From positions 620,001-684,000 of the forward strand of contig NZ_LT632547.1 in the NCBI RefSeq assembly GCF_900119695.1: a stretch of DNA of 64,000 bases, in the 5' to 3' direction. A program made the translations under genes and the position numbers. This DNA is from Actinomyces urinae (GTDB lineage Bacteria; Actinomycetota; Actinomycetes; Actinomycetales; Actinomycetaceae). Each line of letters begins with the position of its first letter. The stretch's first letter is position 1. The notes under the pieces are model-generated. The model was not told the DNA's origin. It made no database searches and was given only the letters and a program-made list of their open reading frames with translations. Below, one piece after another: positions 48,007 to 57,542 of the stretch.

Positions 48007-49326
48007 GTGAACGATCGCGAAACCAATCATCTCCAGGAAGAGGCCGTTCGCAACCTGGTACGAGACCAGGGCAAGCGGACCCTCACCAGTGGCCCCAAAC
48101 CAAACAGGCGCCGCCCGCGTTCAGCACAGAAGCCTCGGCACACCGTGTTCCGATTCAAACGGCACACTCTGCGAACCATCGGCGCAGCCCTTTTTGCCAT
48201 ATTACTTTTTGTTGGCACCTCGGCCGGGCTCTTGTACTACGACCTATCAAACCGGGTTGCAAAGTCTGAACTACAAGTCGAACAATTTGCGCCCCGTAAC
48301 GAAGCACGTCCGCCCATGGACAGCTTCGATGGGCGCCCTGTGAACATCCTTCTACTTGGAACAGACTCTCGCGTTGGTGAAGGAAACTCCCGATACGGAG
48401 ACGATGAAGACACCTCAATGCGAGCAGACGTGACAATCATCGCGCACATCTCGCAGGACCGCTCACGCGTACAGCTGGTATCCATCCCTCGCGACACTGT
48501 TGTGGACATCCCCTCCTGCGTCCTCAAAGATGGAACCGAAACATACCCCCAAACTGGACAAATCAACTGGGCCATGTCCATCGGCTCCGAATACAACCAA
48601 GAAAACCTGGACGCCGGCGTGGGATGTAGCTGGAGGACCGTAGAAGAGCTAACCGGCATCCCCATCGACGGATTCATACTATTTGACTTCGCCGGGTTCG
48701 AAAGAATTATCAACGCCCTGGGCGGCGTGGATATGTGCTTCGAAGAAGACCTATACGACGAGGCTGCAGAACTCGATATATCCGCAGGATGCCACGTACT
48801 CAACGGTCACGACGCCCTCGCCTACGCCAGAGCGCGGAAGGAAGTTGGAAACGGGTCCGATATTTCTCGCATTGGCCGTCAACAAGAACTAATGGGGCGT
48901 ATCTTCCACACTGCGCAATCACAAAACTTGCTGACAGATTTCCCGAAACTCTACGCTTTCCTGTCCGAATCCCTGGACATCATCAAGACGTCTTCAAACT
49001 TCTCGCGGATAAACACGTCCATGGGGCTCGCGTACTCACTATCCGGGCTTTCAGGCGATGGATTGCAATTCGTAACCATGCCACTTACCGAAGCTCCTTG
49101 GGACCCCAACCGAGTGATCCCCACGTGGCAAGCAGACGAGCTTTGGCAATCGATCCAAGAGGATGCGCCGCTGCCATCCAACATTTGGATCACCGACTCT
49201 GAAGGCAACGTGGTATTCCTCGAAGAATCTTCCGAAACCAGTTCCAGCGAGGACGGACTTGAAGACTCCGATGGCTCTAACGATGAGTATTTGAGGGACA
49301 GCGATGGTGAGGGAGAAGGCCTGTGA
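48007..49326 (+). CDS. LCP family glycopolymer ligase
   Basis: A 439-residue LytR-CpsA-Psr protein. It has a basic cytoplasmic N-terminus (about 1-52), one membrane helix (about 55-75) and an outer LCP domain (about 110-370) with NILLLGTDSRVGEG, ADVTIIAHISQDRSRVQLVS, IPRDTVVDIP and GHDALAYARARKE, where the Asp and Arg residues bind the polyprenyl pyrophosphate and Mg. The tail is Ser/Asp/Glu-rich. LCP enzymes transfer lipid-linked wall glycans onto peptidoglycan. It starts with GTG 48007. Confidence 0.93.
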   Translation: MNDRETNHLQEEAVRNLVRDQGKRTLTSGPKPNRRRPRSAQKPRHTVFRFKRHTLRTIGAALFAILLFVGTSAGLLYYDLSNRVAKSELQVEQFAPRNEARPPMDSFDGRPVNILLLGTDSRVGEGNSRYGDDEDTSMRADVTIIAHISQDRSRVQLVSIPRDTVVDIPSCVLKDGTETYPQTGQINWAMSIGSEYNQENLDAGVGCSWRTVEELTGIPIDGFILFDFAGFERIINALGGVDMCFEEDLYDEAAELDISAGCHVLNGHDALAYARARKEVGNGSDISRIGRQQELMGRIFHTAQSQNLLTDFPKLYAFLSESLDIIKTSSNFSRINTSMGLAYSLSGLSGDGLQFVTMPLTEAPWDPNRVIPTWQADELWQSIQEDAPLPSNIWITDSEGNVVFLEESSETSSSEDGLEDSDGSNDEYLRDSDGEGEGL

Positions 49327-50816
49327 ACGACGGTGAGCCTCCCAAGAGCATTCCACCTACCATTCCACCGCGAGAAGGGCGCAACCGCCCCTCCGTGGAG
49401 GGCGCGAAACACGTCGGAAAGAAAACCGGTGGACGGTTGAGTGACAATGCCAGCACGCGCAAAGCCAGCTCAAGCTCAGCGCAAAACGTGCACGGACGCT
49501 CCGCGTCCTCCCCCGCAAACCGTAACTATCGAGGTTCCCAAGCTGCCCGTGACGGCGCTCCCAGCCAGCACGCGCGCTCGACCAACTCTTCTACCAAACA
49601 AGAACCAAAGCAACCGCGCGAACGCAGACCTAGTGTAGATCGTGGTTCATCTCAGCCGGGAAGACGACAGCCTCCGCCCTCCTACGCACCGGCATCAAAC
49701 CGATCGCGCGAGCAGACTCCACCCTCGTATGCGCCAAACCGGCGCTCATCTACCTCGCGAACACCTGTGGAACCAGCGCGCCTCAACCGCTCGGTAGCGG
49801 CCTCGCCCACCTTGAAGCCACAGCCTCGTCCAACCGCTTCCAATGCGCCAGGCGCGCCTGAAGGAAGTGCTGCCCGACGTAAACCAAACAGACGTCGCCG
49901 TGCCCTAGTAAGTGTTTTGGTGATACTTGCAGTACTGCTTGGATGGCCCCTGTTGCTGCTCGGCTGGGCAGGCGGAAAAGTAGAACATGTAGATGCGCTC
50001 AGCGGGGCCGCCGACACCCCGGGAACAACCTATCTGATTGCTGGATCGGACTCGCGCGACGGTACACAATTTACTGACGAAACTGAAGGGCACAGGTCGG
50101 ACACGATCATGTTGCTTCACCGTGCGCCCAACGGCAACGCCTACCTGGTGTCGATTCCGCGCGACACGTGGGTGGATATCCCTGAATACGGGGAAGGTAA
50201 AATCAACGCCTCGTTCTCATATGGAGGCCCTGAACTGCTGGTGGATACTGTTGAAGAACTCAGTGGCATCACAGTTGACCACTATGTAGAAGTTGGGATG
50301 CAGGGTGTTGTCTACATCGTGGATGCTATGAACGGAGTTGAGCTCTGCCTCGACTACGACGTTGATGATCCTCGCTCCGAACTCGTGTGGCAGGCCGGTT
50401 GTCACAACGCGGATGGTCGCACTGCTCTCGCCTTTGCGCGCATGCGCTACTCCGATCCAAATGGCGACATTGGGCGTGCGGAAAGACAACGTCAGGTCAT
50501 TGGAGCGATCGTGAAGACGGCGGCCCGTCCAACGAATTCCCTAAACCCCGTGCGGCAAATGAAGATATCCTCGGCTGCAGCTCAGTCTGTTACCACCGAC
50601 CCGGATACATCGAGTCTTGAACTCGCGCGAATGGCATTGGACTTCAGAGCCGCAACATCGAGTGGCAATACGGGCACTCCCCCAATTGCCACGATTGCTC
50701 TTGAGACCAGTCAAGGCACTGCCGTGTTGCTTGACGACGATGCTGATGAATTCTTCCGCAAACTCGCCAACGGCACCCTTACCTCTGCGGAGCTAAATGC
50801 CAACGGGCTTCCCTAG
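49323..50816 (+). CDS. LCP family ligase with long disordered N-terminus
   Basis: A 497-residue LCP protein with about 195 disordered, basic, Pro/Ser/Arg-rich cytoplasmic residues before the membrane helix (about 198-218, VLVILAVLLGWPLLLLGWAG). The outer domain has YLIAGSDSRDGTQF, SDTIMLLHRAPNGNAYLVS, IPRDTWVDIPEYGEGKINAS and GRTALAFARMRYSDPNGDIG, so the active-site set is intact. It overlaps the first LCP gene by 4 bp (GTGA). The long tail could bind cytoplasmic partners or be a kinase substrate; that is inference. Confidence 0.93.
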   Translation: MNDGEPPKSIPPTIPPREGRNRPSVEGAKHVGKKTGGRLSDNASTRKASSSSAQNVHGRSASSPANRNYRGSQAARDGAPSQHARSTNSSTKQEPKQPRERRPSVDRGSSQPGRRQPPPSYAPASNRSREQTPPSYAPNRRSSTSRTPVEPARLNRSVAASPTLKPQPRPTASNAPGAPEGSAARRKPNRRRRALVSVLVILAVLLGWPLLLLGWAGGKVEHVDALSGAADTPGTTYLIAGSDSRDGTQFTDETEGHRSDTIMLLHRAPNGNAYLVSIPRDTWVDIPEYGEGKINASFSYGGPELLVDTVEELSGITVDHYVEVGMQGVVYIVDAMNGVELCLDYDVDDPRSELVWQAGCHNADGRTALAFARMRYSDPNGDIGRAERQRQVIGAIVKTAARPTNSLNPVRQMKISSAAAQSVTTDPDTSSLELARMALDFRAATSSGNTGTPPIATIALETSQGTAVLLDDDADEFFRKLANGTLTSAELNANGLP

Positions 50817-50829
50817 CGCAGCGTCCTAA

Positions 50830-50875
50830 TAGTTGTGGGGTGAGCGATCCAGACGGACCGCTCACCCCACAACTA
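50830..50875. terminator. Bidirectional terminator
   Basis: TAGTTGTGGGGTGAGCG (50830-50846) and CGCTCACCCCACAACTA (50859-50875) form a perfect 17-bp stem with a 12-nt loop between the second LCP gene and convergent galE. Confidence 0.85.
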
Positions 50876-50890
50876 CTGAACTACTAAAAC

Positions 50891-51907
50891 CTAGTTCTTC
50901 CCAAACAGCTCGTTAGTTTCTGCAACGTCAATCTTGCGAGGGCCCGCCTGCCAAGCGCTCCATGCCGACTCCACGATCTGCGTAACGTCATACTCAGCAT
51001 TCCAGCCCAGGTCCTGAGTGATACGGCTGGCATTGCCAATCAGCTGGGGTGGGTCGCCGGCGCGGCGGCCTTGCTCCTCCGCCTCGAAATTAATACCACT
51101 TACCTCGCGGCACGCATCCACAATCTCGCGCACCGACGTACCCTTGCCCGTACCCACGTTGTAAACGTTGTGCTTTAGATCCGATTCGGATGCCAGAGCA
51201 TCCAACGCGTCAATGTGAGCGCGCGCCAAATCCTTCACATGGATGTAATCACGGATGCACGTGCCGTCCTCCGTAGGATAATCCGTACCGAAAATAGCGG
51301 GAGCCTTACCGCGTGCCAAGCGCTCAAAAATCATTGGGATCAAGTTCAGCGTTGCAGGATCACCCAAATCGTCCCAGCCTGAGCCCGCCACATTAAAGTA
51401 ACGTAGGCCGATCCAACGCAAGCCCCAAGCACGCTCACAATCAGCCATCATCCACTCGCCAATGAACTTCGTTTCACCATAGGGATTAATCGGATGCTTC
51501 TCGATGTCCTCGTCCACTACTTCAACCGGTGGCATGCCGTAAACCGCGGCAGAAGAGGAAAAGATCATCTGGTTCACGCCAGCCTTCTCCATCGCCAACA
51601 TCACGTTAGCCATGCCGCCCACATTCTGCTGGTAGTACCAGGCAGGGCGCGACACCGACTCGCCCACCTGCTTGCGCGCCGCAAAATGAATCACGGCCGT
51701 GACGTCCTCGTCCACCATCGTGTTCAACAAAGCCTCGCTCGACGCCGTATCCGCGATGTCAAGCTGTACTAGTTTTGCGGAACCAATGCGATCTTTCGTT
51801 CCATACGATAGGTCGTCAACCACCACAACCTCATCGCCGCGTTCTTGCAAAAGCCTAACTACATGGGCGCCAATGTAACCGGCGCCGCCAATCACCATAA
51901 TGCTCAT
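50891..51907 (-). CDS. galE: UDP-glucose 4-epimerase
   Basis: A 338-residue short-chain dehydrogenase-type enzyme that interconverts UDP-glucose and UDP-galactose. It has the NAD motif MVIGGAGYIGAHVVRLL, the catalytic YGETKF (Tyr-x3-Lys) and IFSSSAAVYGMP with the catalytic Ser. VREIVDACREVSGINFEAEE and RRAGDPPQLIGNASRI are standard C-terminal motifs. It can supply UDP-galactose to Glf. It lies 21 bp after purE on the same strand. Confidence 0.94.
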   Translation of the reverse strand: MSIMVIGGAGYIGAHVVRLLQERGDEVVVVDDLSYGTKDRIGSAKLVQLDIADTASSEALLNTMVDEDVTAVIHFAARKQVGESVSRPAWYYQQNVGGMANVMLAMEKAGVNQMIFSSSAAVYGMPPVEVVDEDIEKHPINPYGETKFIGEWMMADCERAWGLRWIGLRYFNVAGSGWDDLGDPATLNLIPMIFERLARGKAPAIFGTDYPTEDGTCIRDYIHVKDLARAHIDALDALASESDLKHNVYNVGTGKGTSVREIVDACREVSGINFEAEEQGRRAGDPPQLIGNASRITQDLGWNAEYDVTQIVESAWSAWQAGPRKIDVAETNELFGKN

Positions 51908-51928
51908 AACTACAGTCTAAAACTCTCA

Positions 51929-52435
51929 CTAATTGGTTTGTAAAGATCGTTGCAAAGTCTGGTTTTTCTGACCGGACTGCTGGGCCAAATCCTGCTGGAA
52001 ACGCTCCATCTTCTGTTGCAAAGCCGAATTCGACATAGCAAGCATTCGAACCGCGAGGAGGCCCGCGTTACGCGCCCCACCAATCGAAACGGTAGCGACG
52101 GGAACCCCTGCGGGCATCTGCACAATCGACAACAATGAATCCATACCATCCAGGTATTTGAGTGGCACCGGTACACCAATCACCGGCAGTGGCGTTGCTG
52201 AAGCGAGCATACCCGGCAGGTGTGCCGCTCCCCCAGCACCGGCAATAATCACCTTTAGTCCGCGCCGGGCGGCCTCCTTGCCGTACTCCAGCATCGCCTC
52301 CGGCGTGCGGTGGGCAGAAACCACGCGCGCCTCAAACTCAACGTCAAACTCACGCATAACCTCAGCAGCCTGGCCCATGACCTTCCAGTCCGAATCAGAC
52401 CCCATTACAATGCCAACTTGAACCATGTCGCTCAC
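51929..52435 (-). CDS. purE: N5-CAIR mutase PurE
   Basis: A 168-residue class I PurE of purine synthesis. [20 protein letters not shown] is the signature, followed by [18 protein letters not shown] with the catalytic His and [17 protein letters not shown]. It rearranges N5-carboxyaminoimidazole ribonucleotide to CAIR. It overlaps purK by 4 bp, which fits their joint use of the unstable intermediate. GTG 52435 is the start; an ATG three codons later is possible. Confidence 0.96.
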   Translation of the reverse strand: MSDMVQVGIVMGSDSDWKVMGQAAEVMREFDVEFEARVVSAHRTPEAMLEYGKEAARRGLKVIIAGAGGAAHLPGMLASATPLPVIGVPVPLKYLDGMDSLLSIVQMPAGVPVATVSIGGARNAGLLAVRMLAMSNSALQQKMERFQQDLAQQSGQKNQTLQRSLQTN

Positions 52436-53553
52436 TTCCCAAACAGAATATCGATGGCCTTGCCCGCCTTGTCACGAGCCGTCTTCACATCATGGGCACG
52501 CACCGTTACGTGTCCGAGCTTACGCCCGGGGCGCACGCTCTTTCCGTACAGATGGACGTGAACTCCGGGCAGCTGCTTCAGCACCTCCGGGAGGGCGTTA
52601 GAGGCCTCCTCGTACTTACATCCAAGCAAGTTCTTCATCACCCATACACCCGGAATTGGTGTGGTCTCACCAAGGGGTAAATCTAAGACCGCACGCAAAT
52701 GCTGCTCAAACTGGCTGGTCAGCGCACCATCAATCGTCCAGTGGCCCGTGTTGTGCGGACGCATTGCAAGTTCATTGACCAAAAGAACCGGCTCTGGTCC
52801 ATCCACAACAAACATTTCGACCGCCAGGACGCCAGTCACCCCAAGTTCGCGCGCAATCAGGTCACCAACAGCTTGCGCTCGTGCCGCGACCTCTTCAGAC
52901 AACGCGGGGGCCGGTGCAATCACCTCAGAGCAAATGCCGCCTTCTTGGATCGACTCCGCGACCGGCCACTGCTTCACCTCACCGGAGGGAGTGCGCGCCA
53001 AGAGCACCGCAACTTCGCGAGTAAACGGCACCTTTTCCTCCAGCAGAACCGGCCCGGCCGCTATCCAATCATCAACGTCGTGAGCATCCGAAACCACGCG
53101 CACGCCCTTGCCGTCGTAACCGCCCGTCGGGGTTTTTGCGATAACGGGCCAGCCTACCTCCTCGCCAAACTCTGCCACGTCCTCGCGACTGGTGGCCTGC
53201 ATCCACCGGGGCACTGGCGCCCCAATTTCCTCGAGTTTCTTGCGCATGGCGAGCTTGTCTTGCGCGTACAAGAGGGCGCTTGCCGGGGGCTGAATGGAAA
53301 TACCATCGCACTCGGCGAGGATCTGGGGTGGGATGTGCTCATGTTCGAACGTCAGCACGTCGGCGCCCTTAATCAACGACTTCATATCATCGAGGTTATT
53401 CGGATCACCCACGGGCGCATTCACGGTGACCTGCGCGGCCGAACCGTTACTGGCCTCGACCATGGTTCTTAGAGTAATTGCCAGCTCAGTTGCTGGAGGG
53501 ACCATCATTCTGGCAAGCTGTCCGCCGCCAACCACAGCTATTGTTCGACTCAC
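52432..53553 (-). CDS. purK: N5-CAIR synthetase PurK
   Basis: A 373-residue ATP-grasp enzyme of purine synthesis that carboxylates aminoimidazole ribonucleotide with ATP and bicarbonate. It has [19 protein letters not shown] at the N-terminus, [20 protein letters not shown] in the ATP-grasp domain, and [20 protein letters not shown] at the metal site. Start GTG 53553. It heads the purK-purE-galE run. Confidence 0.96.
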   Translation of the reverse strand: MSRTIAVVGGGQLARMMVPPATELAITLRTMVEASNGSAAQVTVNAPVGDPNNLDDMKSLIKGADVLTFEHEHIPPQILAECDGISIQPPASALLYAQDKLAMRKKLEEIGAPVPRWMQATSREDVAEFGEEVGWPVIAKTPTGGYDGKGVRVVSDAHDVDDWIAAGPVLLEEKVPFTREVAVLLARTPSGEVKQWPVAESIQEGGICSEVIAPAPALSEEVAARAQAVGDLIARELGVTGVLAVEMFVVDGPEPVLLVNELAMRPHNTGHWTIDGALTSQFEQHLRAVLDLPLGETTPIPGVWVMKNLLGCKYEEASNALPEVLKQLPGVHVHLYGKSVRPGRKLGHVTVRAHDVKTARDKAGKAIDILFGK

Positions 53554-53615
53554 CCATTCAGCCTATCGCGCACGGCGCAATAGCGGCGGCCCGTCTCACC
53601 TGTAGGCCGACCACC

Positions 53616-54941
53616 TTAGAATCTGCGTTTGCGCCTGCCCACCGACACCAGCATCCCCTCTGGCATGACAACGTCCGGGTCCAAGCTGGTTGGCATTGCC
53701 GGTAGAGAGACCGTGAAGATTGCGGGTTTTGCCTGCGTGAGCTCTAGCCGGCCACCCGTTCCTTTAATGAGGTCACGAGCCAGAGGCAACCCAATTCCCG
53801 TGGACCCATGCGCAGAGACGCCCTTTTCAAAAACTATCTCCGTCATGTCTTCGGCTACGCCTTCACCTTCGTCAGAAACGTCAATCAGAACTCCACGCGA
53901 CGATGTACCCTTGCGGCACACCACTCGGGTTGTGCCCGCTCCGTAACGAAGCGAGTTCTCAATCAGCGTTGCCAAAACCTGCGATAGCACCGATGCTGAT
54001 GCGAGCACGGGTTGCGCAGCCTCGTCGGTGAAAACCAGCTCTCGCCCCTGTGCCTCGAATGCTTCCTCCCACTCTTCGCGCTGCTGGTTGAAGATTTCGA
54101 GAACGTGGATCGCCTCCGCGTTGCCTCCCGCGCTCTTGGTTGTGGTCAGGAGGTCACTGATCACCTGCGTGAGGCGCTCAACCTGTTCAAGACACACACG
54201 CACTTCGCTCTGAATCTCCGGATCATCCGTGATGAGTTCTATCTCCTCCAAACGCATAGACAAAGCTGTGAGCGGAGTGCGCAACTGGTGTGAGGCGTTG
54301 GCAGCGAACTGGCGTTCCGCAGCAAGACGGCCCGCCATGCGCTCCCCTGTGCGCACAAGCTCTTCTTGGACGAGATCGATCTCTTCAATACCGGAAGGGT
54401 TCACGCGGGCGCGCACCTGTCCGGAACCGATTTGCTCTGCCTGCGCAGCCAGATAAATAAGGGGCGCGGAAATGCGCCGCGATCCGCGCAAAGCTAACCA
54501 ATAACCAACTGCGAGGGAAGCCATAATCCCGGCGAGGAATACCGCAACAAGCCGAATGATTGTGAGAATTGTAGGCCACGCTGAGATCTCGCTTCGTACC
54601 GTGGTGCCCGACGGCAAGACAACTGACGCCGTCATGCGAGGGGCATCAATATGCTCTCCTCTTTCAACAAGGCCGGCTTCACTTGGATTATTTATGCGCA
54701 CGTACGCGCTGCTGAGCATATCGTTTCCCAACACCCAGTTGTCTAGGTTGCGTTGCGTGAGTTCATCACCCGATTGGATTCTGCGCTCAACCATGTTGCC
54801 GAGTAGTTGCGTGCGCGACTCAAGATCATGCTGTGCGGACTGCCAAACCAGCGCGCCGCCAATGAAAAGCGAGGGAATGCCCAGAATTAAGACCGCCACG
54901 GTCACAGCCGTGGCGATCATTTTAATAACGCGTGCGCGCAT
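53616..54941 (-). CDS. Sensor histidine kinase
   Basis: A 441-residue membrane kinase with helices at about 8-33 and 125-150 around a sensor domain of about 90 residues. A HAMP-like region follows (about 150-205), then the phosphoacceptor motif FAANASHQLRTPLTALS (His218), and the ATPase domain with IENSLRYGAG (N box), DVSDEGEGV (G1) and STGIGLPLAR (G2). It lacks a PAS domain. It starts 3 bp after its response regulator ends. The signal it senses cannot be read from sequence. Confidence 0.92.
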   Translation of the reverse strand: MRARVIKMIATAVTVAVLILGIPSLFIGGALVWQSAQHDLESRTQLLGNMVERRIQSGDELTQRNLDNWVLGNDMLSSAYVRINNPSEAGLVERGEHIDAPRMTASVVLPSGTTVRSEISAWPTILTIIRLVAVFLAGIMASLAVGYWLALRGSRRISAPLIYLAAQAEQIGSGQVRARVNPSGIEEIDLVQEELVRTGERMAGRLAAERQFAANASHQLRTPLTALSMRLEEIELITDDPEIQSEVRVCLEQVERLTQVISDLLTTTKSAGGNAEAIHVLEIFNQQREEWEEAFEAQGRELVFTDEAAQPVLASASVLSQVLATLIENSLRYGAGTTRVVCRKGTSSRGVLIDVSDEGEGVAEDMTEIVFEKGVSAHGSTGIGLPLARDLIKGTGGRLELTQAKPAIFTVSLPAMPTSLDPDVVMPEGMLVSVGRRKRRF

Positions 54942-54944
54942 GTG

Positions 54945-55658
54945 TTAGGCCCGCTCTTTTTCGAACCTGAATCCCATGCCACGAACGGTGGTGATGTAAT
55001 GCGGATCCGCAGCGTCGTCCCCAAGCTTGCGACGTAGCCAAGAAACATGCATGTCTAGCGTCTTGGTGGATCCGGTTGGATCCGAACCCCAAACCTCGCG
55101 CATAAGCACGTCGCGCTCAACCACGTTGCCTGCCTCACGAACGAGGACGCGGAGCAAATCGAATTCCTTAGCGGTTAGCTGCAACTCGCGGTCCTTGACG
55201 AATGCGCGATGCGCACCCACATCGACGCGAACGTCCTGCACGGTAAGCTCGCCGTCAGCCTCTTCGGTTCCCGTGCGGCGCAACAGCGCGCGAACACGGG
55301 CGAGAAGCTCTGCGAGCCGGAATGGCTTAGTCACATAGTCATCCGCGCCAGCGTCTAGGCCGACGACCATGTCAACCTCATCCGCGCGAGCGGTCAAAAT
55401 CAGAATCGGGGTGGACAGCCCAAGTTTGCGCACCTGGCGAGCTACATCCAGCCCGTCCATATCGGGAAGTCCAAGATCAAGAACGATGAGGTCGGCGCTA
55501 TCAACCTCGTTTAGAGCTCCACGACCGGTGCCGTGTGCCCTAACTTCGTAACCCTCGCGGCCAAGCGCACGGGCTAGGGGCTCTGCAATAGCAGGATCAT
55601 CTTCAACCAAAAGAACTGTAGTCACGCCTTTATAGTAGGCCATATTTGAGCATTGCAC
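54945..55658 (-). CDS. OmpR-family response regulator
   Basis: A regulator of up to 237 residues, with a receiver domain (acidic pocket LVEDDPAIAE, phosphoacceptor in DLIVLDLGLPDMDG, Lys in YVTKPFRLAEL) and a winged-helix domain (LTAKEFDLLRVLVREAGNVV, DMHVSWLRRKLGD). The start is uncertain: ATG 55658, ATG 55643 or GTG 55625 are all in frame, and the last directly precedes the receiver's first strand, but none has a good ribosome-binding site. The target genes are unknown; the 130 bp upstream hold no visible feature beyond AT-rich sequence. Confidence 0.9.
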   Translation of the reverse strand: MQCSNMAYYKGVTTVLLVEDDPAIAEPLARALGREGYEVRAHGTGRGALNEVDSADLIVLDLGLPDMDGLDVARQVRKLGLSTPILILTARADEVDMVVGLDAGADDYVTKPFRLAELLARVRALLRRTGTEEADGELTVQDVRVDVGAHRAFVKDRELQLTAKEFDLLRVLVREAGNVVERDVLMREVWGSDPTGSTKTLDMHVSWLRRKLGDDAADPHYITTVRGMGFRFEKERA

Positions 55659-55788
55659 ATGTCTTGAGGAAGTAAAATGTAATGCGACATCAAGATACTT
55701 TTTACTATTTGAGGGTGCGAGTAATCATTTTTTCGCTACATATCGACGTTTCCTATACGAATTGTTCGCGAAACTGAATGATTACAGT

Positions 55789-56853
55789 TTAGAGAGATTC
55801 AATTGGTAAGTGTTCAACAGGTGGACGGTCCTCAACGGTCACCTGGAACGGGACCACCCGGCCCACTCCTCGCAGATCGGCTTCTTTCGCTGCAGACACG
55901 CGATACCACGGCCCAGCCTCACCGCGCGCGATCTTGCCAGCGGTCTCACCGTCGGTAATGATTTGCCCAACCGGCGCGACATCAACTAACCTCGAAGCGA
56001 GATTGACGGGCGGCCCAAAGACGTCCCCCGACCTCGAAAACACTGACCCTTGCACGATCGATGCGCGTACGGGCAACATCTTGTGCATGCTGTTTAGGCG
56101 TTGCATCAATTCGGTAACTACGCGCAGTCCGGTTGGTAGATCATCAGCGATGTAGAACACGGCATCGCCAATCATTTTCACTACGCGACCTCCCGCAGAC
56201 GGGATCACAACGCGGCATACGGTTTCGAACTGGTCTATGAGGTCAACGAGGTCCTCTTCGGGAAGCGAAACAGACGAAGACGTGTAGGAGACCATGTCTA
56301 CGAAACCGAGGGTGCGAATCAGTGGGAAACCGTTTGTCTCCCGTTCGCGACCACGGTGTGAAACTTCCTGGTCTACGCGCGTAATGATTGACTCAAGTTG
56401 GCGTTTCCACGAGTAAATGAGCTCCTCTTCGAGGAAGGGCAGGAAGTCGCGGAACTTGTCTAGCGTCACGAGCCTGGCGGACGTGTCATCTAGCGTGTAT
56501 CGGCGCGCTACGTCATCGACGAGGGCTTCCATCTGCCACAGCACGAGCCGGTCCGTAATGTGTGCTTGCGCGCGAACGAGCGATAGCCCGGTTTGTAGGT
56601 CAATGCGACCCGAGTCGATTAGATCGGACCAACGCTGATATGCCTTGAGGTCCTGAGTGGTGAATACAACCTCGCCTTCGACAGCCGGAGCAAACCCCAT
56701 GGCAACCCAATAGGAATTAACGCGGGTTACTGGGGTTTCAGTGCGCGCCGCTACATCTGCTGCGCTTAGCGTTGGTTCGCCGCCCAGCAGGATCTTCCTG
56801 TAAGACCCTGTAGTTGAAGGCGACTGACCGGCGTCGGGGGTGTTATGCATCAC
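55789..56853 (-). CDS. Class III adenylyl cyclase with regulatory domain
   Basis: A 354-residue cytoplasmic cyclase. The N-terminal part (about 20-165, with LLGGEPTLSAADVAARTETP and YWVAMGFAPAVEGEVVFTT) resembles the adenylyl-cyclase regulatory domain of mycobacterial Rv1264, which senses pH. The catalytic domain (about 182-335) has metal-binding D186 (GFVDMVSY) and D230 (KMIGDAVFYI), adenine-specifying K226 and D277, and transition-state N284 and R288 in PPVNLASRL. All catalytic residues are present, so it should make cAMP. It has no membrane segment and stands alone upstream of ssrA on the opposite strand. Confidence 0.9.
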   Translation of the reverse strand: MMHNTPDAGQSPSTTGSYRKILLGGEPTLSAADVAARTETPVTRVNSYWVAMGFAPAVEGEVVFTTQDLKAYQRWSDLIDSGRIDLQTGLSLVRAQAHITDRLVLWQMEALVDDVARRYTLDDTSARLVTLDKFRDFLPFLEEELIYSWKRQLESIITRVDQEVSHRGRERETNGFPLIRTLGFVDMVSYTSSSVSLPEEDLVDLIDQFETVCRVVIPSAGGRVVKMIGDAVFYIADDLPTGLRVVTELMQRLNSMHKMLPVRASIVQGSVFSRSGDVFGPPVNLASRLVDVAPVGQIITDGETAGKIARGEAGPWYRVSAAKEADLRGVGRVVPFQVTVEDRPPVEHLPIESL

Positions 56854-56946
56854 CTCAACTCTAGTCTTTTGCCGAGCTGGTTAGCGACTGTTTAGAAACC
56901 TGGCAGCAGGCCACGGGCCGTTTTGCGGTTTATTTCGTGCTAACCA

Positions 56947-56976
56947 TTGATTTATTGTTCGTTTTCGCCATATACT
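56947..56976 (+). promoter_or_regulatory. Candidate ssrA promoter
   Basis: TTGATT (56947-56952) and TATACT (56971-56976) are 18 bp apart, about 100 bp before the mature tmRNA end, in an otherwise empty AT-rich gap (56854-57074). A precursor leader would be removed by processing. Confidence 0.5.
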
Positions 56977-57074
56977 TACTTGTTCTTAACAATCGCATTT
57001 TGGTTGCGCTGGTTTCCTAAAAATATTTTGGAGGCCACCACCGCGTGCGGGGTTGGGAATGGAAAACTACATAG

Positions 57075-57439
57075 GGGGATGATCGGTTTCGACAGCGATC
57101 TTCAATCGATGTGAAGCGGGCCGAGGATGTCTACTGACCTCGTTAACCATGTATTCAAAACAATAGGTGCTGAACAGAACCGCACCGACTTCGCCCTCGC
57201 TGCCTAATCTAGCGAGCAAGTCCGTCAGCCCAAGCAATGCTCTGAGTTTGGTTCCTGGCGTCGTTTTATGAGCCACTGGGTTGCCACCGTGTTGGGAGGC
57301 GGTGACCGACACTTTCTCAACTGAGCCACCTAGTTGCAGGTTTGCATGTTGCTAGTGGCTGAGAAACTTATTGCAAACTGCGCCCGGAGAAGAAATTGGG
57401 GTGGATCGTTGGACCCGGGTTCAATTCCCGGCATCTCCA
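57075..57439 (+). ncRNA. ssrA: Transfer-messenger RNA (tmRNA)
   Basis: One-piece tmRNA. The 5' GGGGATG (57075-57081) pairs with 3' CATCTCC (57432-57438) as the acceptor stem, the T arm is GGACCCGGGTTCAATTCCCGG near 57412-57432, and the 3' CCA is not encoded. The tag reading frame runs from GCT 57169 to TAA 57205-57207 and encodes AEQNRTDFALAA, a typical actinobacterial degradation tag. With SmpB it rescues ribosomes stalled on broken messages and marks the peptide for proteolysis. The gene is followed at once by a terminator. Ends are set by the acceptor stem and could be off by a base. Confidence 0.95.
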
Positions 57440-57443
57440 CTAC

Positions 57444-57477
57444 AGGCCTCCCAGCACCCGCTGGGAGGCCTTATTTT
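57444..57477 (+). terminator. Rho-independent terminator of ssrA
   Basis: AGGCCTCCCAGC, a 4-nt loop and GCTGGGAGGCCT form a 12-bp stem followed by TATTTTA, directly after the tmRNA. Confidence 0.92.
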
Positions 57478-57542
57478 ATGCGGCAAACGCTCTGACAATA
57501 GCTTCGGGTTGTGATTGTAATGTTCATCCCTTGCCTCCTGGC

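Noticed and set aside
57067-57480. Open frames across the tmRNA on both strands
   Set aside because: They overlap a structured RNA whose acceptor stem, T arm and tag frame are all identifiable; the protein-like part only begins after the ssrA terminator.
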